Source of the DNA: Plantago major
Taxonomy: Eukaryota; Streptophyta; Magnoliopsida; Lamiales; Plantaginaceae
Direction: 5' to 3'
Assembly: GCA_026545765.1 (NCBI GenBank)
Contig: JAIFAC010000428.1
Location: 1 to 64,000, forward strand
DNA length: 64,000 nt
Shown: piece by piece, positions 58,367 through 64,000 of the stretch
How the letters are laid out: each line of letters opens with the position of its first letter
Numbering within the stretch: position 1 is the first letter of the stretch
The notes under the pieces: model-generated
Told to the model about the DNA's origin: nothing
Database searches by the model: none
Seen by the model: only the letters and a program-made list of their open reading frames with translations
Translations under genes and position numbers: made by a program

Positions 58367-59658
58367 TGATATGCTCAAATTACTACTTAGGAAACAAGTA
58401 GAAAGCAGTTGTTGTAAATAGACAATGCTAACCACGAATTAGTTAGCTAAGGAATCAATTAGGCTATCGCAACGAATGAAAACAAACAGTTACTTATGAG
58501 ACAATGTTGATTTGTTTGAGTTTGAGTACTCCTTAAAACTAGAAAACTGAAATTAACAATGTAGTTGTTTGTAAGAATGAGGTAGGAGGAACACAGTAGT
58601 TACGATCAAGCAATGACGATTCGCTTCTAGGGATACGTTCATACTGTCTACGGTGGGTGTACAAAAACTATCAATTCAACCTTTACCAAGCGAGTTTGAA
58701 GATATTTGAACTAGAGTAATGGTGGTCGTCAATCCACGATCCTTAACCAAAATATTTTAGAGAATCTTTGAGCGAGAGTATTGAATTGAAGGGTTTTATG
58801 AAGATCTTTGAGCGAGCCTAACCTATATGAGCGATTTGAACCTAGAAGCGAATACATAAAGCTATCACGCAACTACCATGTTAGGAGTTATTTAGCTACT
58901 CATAATCGAAGCAAGGATGAAAGAATACAAGATATTGCCCATGTTTAACATAAGCGAATGATAATGCATGCAAGCTCAAACAATTAGAAAGAGTAAGAAC
59001 GAATGGAATAAGATAAAACAATAGAGATTTACCACAGTAACCAGGGATTCGATATTAATCCTTCGATGAATAATCAAAATCAAGCTTCAAATTGTTATCA
59101 ATGTCAAAGTATGGATGTATGGAGCTTTTTCTATCCACTAGGTTTTGATCTAGGCTCAAGTGTGTTTTTGACAATAGAATGAATATCCAAAGTAATTGTG
59201 TCTTCTCCTAACTAATAGAAAGGAGAAAAACTAAGTCTGGGCGAATTAGGAGACGAAATCATGAAAAGCAAAGAAAGCTGGCGTCGCGATAATCAAGGCT
59301 GGCGTTGGCGATTGCGACATGAAACAGAAGTTGATGGCGTCGCCGATTTGATAAGCATCGCCAGATTCTTACAAGTGACCTTTTTGCCCCTTTGATGCCT
59401 TTTGACTCCAATTCTTGATATTTTGGCCTTCCTTCTCCACTTCTAGCATCCATACGAGGCATTGGAACTCCATATCTTGTAGATGCATATAAAATACACC
59501 ATTTTGCCTTCAATTAGCGCGGTTTATCCAAATACCTACAAAACACACAAAGAACAAAACAAGTAAAAATACTCTAGGAAAACTAATAAAACTATACTCA
59601 AGGATGACAAAAAGACGGTAAAAAAGACCAAATGAGACGGTATAAAACCGACTCATCA
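58367..59658 (-). repeat. Gypsy K 5' LTR
   Basis: 1,292 bp, the partner of 38,011-39,283. It is followed on the right by the AAGAT TSD and the continuation of copia C's LTR. It carries differences from the other LTR such as AGCGAATG against TCAGAATG (about 58,954), which follow the CAG pattern described in the findings. No gene. Confidence 0.9.
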
Positions 59659-59663
59659 AAGAT

Positions 59664-59794
59664 TTGCTAGACTAACATACTTAGTGATTTTCCTCTTTTA
59701 CAGTGTTCAAGTGAACCAAGAGTACTAAGCACCTTCCTGAGCTAAGATAAGTCATTAGGTTGTTGATCAAAATCTAAACAGATATTCCTAACAA
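59664..59794 (-). repeat. Copia C 3' LTR, start portion
   Basis: The first 131 bp of the C LTR (TGTTAGGAATATCTG at 59,794, minus strand). It joins to 38,010 when gypsy K and one AAGAT are removed. Confidence 0.9.
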
Positions 59795-59812
59795 AATTTC
59801 CCCCTTTTTGAT
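59795..59812 (-). promoter_or_regulatory. Polypurine tract of copia C
   Basis: The minus strand reads TCAAAAAGGGGGAAATTT directly before the LTR start. It shows that the LTR at 36,497-59,794 is the 3' LTR of C. Confidence 0.85.
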
Positions 59813-60718
59813 CAGTCAACGATGACTATCTTTAAAACCTATTACAACTTGGAAGAGGGAACAATCCAACACTTAATCATTTCTTATGATCTTTTCAATT
59901 CAATCAATTAAGTGCAGAAAGTAAACATCAACCAAATCTCAAGATGTGATCTTTGTTGACAAGTTATCTTTTTATAGATTGATATCTGAGAGTAGGTTCA
60001 TCAGATATGTTACATGGAAAGTTCACAGATAACTTTTACAATGAATAAAACACATTTTAGTACAATCGGAAGATCTGAAATACATAGTTGAATTAGGACA
60101 ACGGGAGTAACCAAGCTCCAAGTAAACATCCTAATTAACTAGTCTTCAAAAGTCTTCAAGATTTCAGCAACTTCATGGATCAATTTGCAAATTTTCTATC
60201 TCCAAATCTTTTGATGTCATCTGAGTAGTCATAGAGCAAAGTTCTGACTAACATCTCAGTGTCTCTGGCATAACCACAGACTTCTTTGTATGATTTGGTG
60301 GGATTCTTCTTGGCAAAGTGTTTGACCCATAAATACTTTTCCCATTTCCAGGCATGCTCAATTCTGATATCTGATAGATTGAAGTATTCATATATGATCC
60401 TCAGAAATCTTCAATCATGTAGAATGACTAAAAGGGTTCCACAACAAGTATTGGCCTTGTGCCTGTTCCAGTGAGGTTTGGGACTCTGTGCACATCATCA
60501 GGTTTTCCATAAGGACATATATCATTAAGTTCCTTCCTCATGGCTTGAACTCTCTTGACAACTTCAAAATCCAACCAAGCTTTGGCATGATTGGTGTTGA
60601 TCAAGATTGGCTTATCTTTTCTCCATGCCATAAGTTGTTGATGGATGGGTACTGGAAATCCTTTTTCATTTACAAGCAAGTGCTTGAGTTCCAGTATCCA
60701 GTATCCATTGTTGGTCCA
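59813..60718 (-). pseudogene. Copia C third ORF C-terminus and 3' untranslated region
   Basis: 60,180-60,718 on the minus strand encodes the same C-terminal domain as E: LVNEKGFPVPIHQQLMAWRK, DKPILINTNHAKAWLDFEVV and NDICPYGKPDDVH, then, after frame breaks, the NPTKSYKEV and YDYSDDIKRFGDRKFAN-like DNA with its stop at about 60,177. The remaining 59,813-60,176 is 3' untranslated. Interrupted at 60,718 by the LTR of D. Confidence 0.8.
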
Positions 60719-62112
60719 GATAACGGCAAAGTAAAATACTAGAGGGGGGGAGGGGGTGAATAGTCTTTTAAACTTTTGTCGATAAACACAGTTTCTCAGA
60801 AACAGGGGTTTCGATACTTAAATTCAGGCGGAAGACTTTAAGATAGGTAAGTGCGAAACAATAAGTAAGTGTGTGCTTTTGAAAGATAAATACAAAAGGT
60901 AAATAACACGGCAAGTATAGTGGTATCACGGAGGTGGCGTAATCCTCCGACTAATCCACTTGGTCTTTACGAGACCTAGAATTCACTAGAGCAGATAATT
61001 GAGTTCACCTTACTACAATCCTATTCTAAGATTCTTAAACAATTGGTTCCCAACCAAATGTTCCCCTGAGTTATTCTGACTCCTAGAGCTAAGTACTTCC
61101 TCTACTCGGATAACCTTGGAGTTATTCCTAATTTCCCAAATCAGTACTTCCTCTACTCCACGCCTTGATGGTGTTGGTTATAAGGTTTGTCGAGAGGCTT
61201 CTCGTATAACTTTTCGATTATGTTTTGAGAGCCTAATAGAACAAGACTACTTAATACACTTGTTCGTGTATGGCAATCGACTCTTCTTGACCCAGTAATT
61301 GATGTTAGATTACGGAGAATGAGCTTGAAAGGTTATCGGCGATTCAACTCTTTCACGAATAACAATCTCATGTTAAGGTTCAGGACAACTTAGAACTACT
61401 AGTGATTCAAGCAACAGAAAGCTTTCAGAAAGGGTAGTAGAGTGCTTGAGAGAATACTTTGCTAGATTGTAAGTTTGCAAGTTAGATCGTTCTTCGGTCG
61501 TGTTTCTCAGCATCTAAGTGTGTGATATTTATAGATGAATTAGAGTGTCGTTGGGATGTTATCCGTTAGACACAATTCAAATTCAGTCTATACTTATCTT
61601 GAAATGAGTACTCAGAAGTCCTTGTCTCATATCTCAGAGAGGACTGTGCTTTAGCGGCTTTTCTGCCGATGCAATTAATGCATATGTACTATTTCTTGTC
61701 CTGTAGTCTTCAACGGATACATTAGCCTTTCTGATGGCTTGCATGCTCCATACTCATGATGTCATATGTTCCAGAATCATGTTTCAAAAGTAACTAAATG
61801 TACTTAAGAAAGGATTAAGGACATAGTCTTTCCGAGTGAGACTAAACCTTGGTGTCTTCATAAATCTTGTGCAATCTCCGGTCTTGTAATCTTCAGAAAA
61901 GCTCCATTGCTAGGATTGATCTTCATGGTCTTCTTGAAATAAAAAATTACACTCAGAGACCTATAATCCTAATACAAGATTTACTAGACTAATTATACTC
62001 AGTGATTTCCTCTTTTACAATGTTCAAGTGAACCAAGAGTACTTAATCACCTTTCTGGCTAATGATAGGAACATGTGATGAATGATCAAAATACTAACAG
62101 ATATTCCTAACA
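60719..62112 (-). repeat. Copia D 3' LTR
   Basis: 1,394 bp, minus strand, TGTTAGGAATATCTG at 62,112 to GGACCAACA at 60,719. The TATA-like CTATAAATAT is at 61,525-61,534. It is inserted in the third ORF of C; the TSD on this side would be TCCAT (60,714-60,718). Closest to the LTR of B. A G-run (AGGGGGGGAGGGGG) lies near 60,741. Confidence 0.9.
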
Positions 62113-62130
62113 AATTTCCCCCTTTTTGAT
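62113..62130 (-). promoter_or_regulatory. Polypurine tract of copia D
   Basis: The minus strand reads ATCAAAAAGGGGGAAATT directly before the D LTR, identical in core to C. Confidence 0.85.
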
Positions 62131-64000
62131 CAGTCATCCATGACTATCTTTCAAAGTCCTATTACAAAGTTGTAATCCTGGAAGAGAAAACAATCCACCA
62201 CTTAATCATTTCAAATGATATTCAATTTTAGTTGAATTAAGTGCAGAAAGTAAACATCAACCAAATCACAAGAAGTGACCTTTGCTGATAAGTTGTCATC
62301 TATTAGAGTGTATCTGAGAGTATGATCTTGAGGAAGTGCAGATTCTGAGAATAAGATGCAACTTTTACGGATAGAAAATTAGAAGCAGAATGACAAGATT
62401 ACAAAAGTAACAAAACAAACTAAGTAAATTAGAACAACGAGAGAGTCCGAGCTCCAAGTAAACATTCTAAGATACTAGTCTTCAAGTCTTCAAAAATTAA
62501 CTTAGGTTCGGAAACCTCAAGTTCTTCAGCACCCTTCTGGATCAGTTGACATAATCATCCACTTTTCTGCATTCTTGGACATAGTCATAAAGTATCCTTG
62601 ACGAGAAAGTTACATCTTTTACGGATAAGATACAAATTTCATGGTAACTCTTGCCAAGATTGTAGTTCTTCTTGAGAAAGTGTTTGACCCATAGTATTTT
62701 CCCAGGACCGGGCATGGTCTACTTGCGGCTGGATAGGTTGAAATACTTGTATATTTCTTCCAGATAGTGAATATCATCCAGATATTCATCCTTTGTCATG
62801 TAGAATGACTCATAGGGATGAACACCTAGCTTGTTCTGCTTGTTGTAGCTACCATCCAGTTTTCTTGTCTTGTGCACATCTTCTGGCTTGGGGTAAGGAC
62901 AAGGAAAAGAAAGGTCCATCTTTCTGGCATCATTTCTCTTTTCAACCTCAAAGTTTAGCCAGATATGAAGGTGCTCATGTTTTAGCAAATTTGGCTTGCC
63001 TTCACTCCATTTTAGGATCTGGTTGAAGATGGGAGTTGGAAACTTATCATTGACAAGTAGATGTTGCAGTTCCAGAATCCAATACCCTTTCTTGTTCATG
63101 ATGCACCTATATGAAGACTCTTCATTACTGGTCTTCACATACTCAATGTGGGCATCAGTTGGCTTTTCTTGATGAGTTTCTTTGTTTGCTCTGCCAAACT
63201 GAATATCCCTTCTAGCCTTTACATTGGGTGGCCTTACATCGGAGATCTGTGACTCTTTCTTCTGCCTTGGGGCTGTCTTTGGTGGAAGTCCCTTGAATTG
63301 ACTTGGTATTTCGAAGGGGTTACAGGCGCTAATGGCCTTGCTGCCGGAGGAGGTTGTAAGGGCTTGCTTGCCTTCTTCTTTTGTGAAGTGGATGTTCATC
63401 GATCGATTCATCCTCATCATCATCATTGATGTTCCGGTTGTGAGGCTTGCGACTCTCTTGACCTCTTACCTCACCTTCTTCTTGATTTTCTTCTTGAAGC
63501 TTTACGGTTGTTCCCATCGAGATCCTAAGGGACTTGGTTCCCTAGTGACCATACTTCTCGACTTTACGGTGGTTGATGCAGAACAACTTCTTGATGAGGG
63601 TGTCTCAATGGTGTCCTTAATGACTAGTTGACTTGAGGAGGGAGATTTGATTGTTTTCTTTTCTTCCTCTGCCTTTCTGAGGCATCTCTCCTTCCCCCTT
63701 AGTCATGAATGACTGACTCATGATAGCATAAGCTTCAGAGAGTGATTCAAAGTTCTTCTGGAGGTTGTTATGCACCCTGACCAATTCTTTGATTTCTTCT
63801 TTCATGTCTTTGTTTTGCCTAACCAACACTTGCTCTTTACTGTTGAGCTCTTCAAGAGGCTTTAGAATAGCCTCAGCTTGTTGAGTAGCATAAGTAGCAT
63901 CTGCTAGTGCTTGATTGGCATTGTTGCAGTCTTCTTCCACGATCGAGCTAAGTCTTTACGAGAGAGCTATCTTTGGTTGCTCGATTTAGCAATCGTGACC
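62131..64000 (-). pseudogene. Copia D third ORF (C-terminal part) and 3' untranslated region
   Basis: 62,719-63,426 is an open minus-strand frame with YVKTSNEESSYRCIMNKKG, YWILELQHLLVNDKFPTPI, KWSEGKPNLLKHEHLHIWLN and YESFYMTKDEYLDDIHYLEE. It aligns with the E domain (53.05-53.48 kb) but is clearly diverged. It is followed by a frame break and DNA for the last part of the domain (to about 62,550). Upstream, 63,617-63,940 encodes a coiled coil ending SLSEAYAIMSQSFMTKGEG, the counterpart of SLSESFVILSQSTMTKGE in A. 62,131-62,540 is 3' untranslated. Gag, pol and the 5' LTR lie outside the window. Confidence 0.75.

Larger units (their letters stand above)
38006..59663 (-). mobile_element. Gypsy K, non-autonomous gag-protease element, carrying copia E
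   Basis: LTRs at 38,011-39,283 and 58,367-59,658 with ends TGATATGCTC...GACTCATCA. A perfect TSD, AAGAT, lies at 38,006-38,010 and 59,659-59,663. The interior, after removing the nested copia E, is only about 3.5 kb. It holds PBS, gag, a zinc-poor linker and an aspartic protease, then non-coding sequence and a polypurine tract. Reverse transcriptase, RNase H and integrase are absent, so its mobility would depend on another element. The target is the 3' LTR of copia C. A solo LTR of the same family is at 9,020. Confidence 0.9.

Noticed and set aside
1-64000. CRISPR arrays, bacterial operons or phage genes
   Set aside because: No regularly spaced repeats and no bacterial-type gene organisation; the introns and element families are plant nuclear.

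Overview
This window is nuclear DNA of a flowering plant, probably a eudicot. It is dominated by transposable elements of plant lineages: Ty1/copia elements of SIRE/Maximus type with a long third ORF, Ty3/gypsy elements with Athila-like motifs, an L1 LINE, CACTA, Mutator-like, Stowaway and hAT-like elements, and a Helitron relic. Introns have GT-AG borders. Only two host genes could be read. They face each other between about 31.9 and 35.2 kb: a small cysteine-rich transmembrane-module (CYSTM) protein on the plus strand, and a CRAL-TRIO/Sec14-like protein on the minus strand. I assembled both from exons too short or too divided for a simple ORF search.

Left part (1-17 kb). From the left edge: copia copy B (gag region and 5' LTR, minus strand), which sits in the third ORF of copia copy A (minus). 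A is cut at 7,188 by a solo chromovirus-like LTR. That LTR abuts, on its other side, a broken Athila-like gypsy element G (minus, 8.6-15.9 kb). G itself carries a solo LTR of another gypsy family and a GGATC-rich hAT-like insertion. The 5' LTR of G lies in an L1 LINE fragment. Centre-left (17-31 kb): an Athila-like gag-protease element H (plus) with a CACTA insertion, an old copia LTR relic split by a Mutator-like MITE, AT-rich intergenic DNA, a Helitron helicase pseudogene, a TA microsatellite and a Stowaway MITE.

Right part (36.5-64 kb) is a stack of nested insertions that the target-site duplications (TSDs) resolve. Copia C (minus) ends in an LTR at 36,497. That LTR is split by gypsy K (38,011-59,658, TSD AAGAT). 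K, a gag-protease element without reverse transcriptase, is split by copia E (39,878-55,479, plus, TSD AACCC). Copia D (minus) has inserted into the third ORF of C and runs off the right edge. All elements carry stops and frameshifts.

The most notable feature is the third ORF of the copia family (48,158-53,652 in E). It contains a run of five short introns of 70-90 bp with GT-AG borders. In the cleaner exons the junctions are phase 0. The same intron positions are present in copy A on the other strand, so intron-containing copies were propagated. Its C-terminal region is conserved in A, C, D and E and I do not recognise it. A second pattern is that differences between related copia LTRs cluster at CAG/CTG trinucleotides. 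This may be a methylation-linked base-calling artefact and would explain part of the patchy ORF damage.
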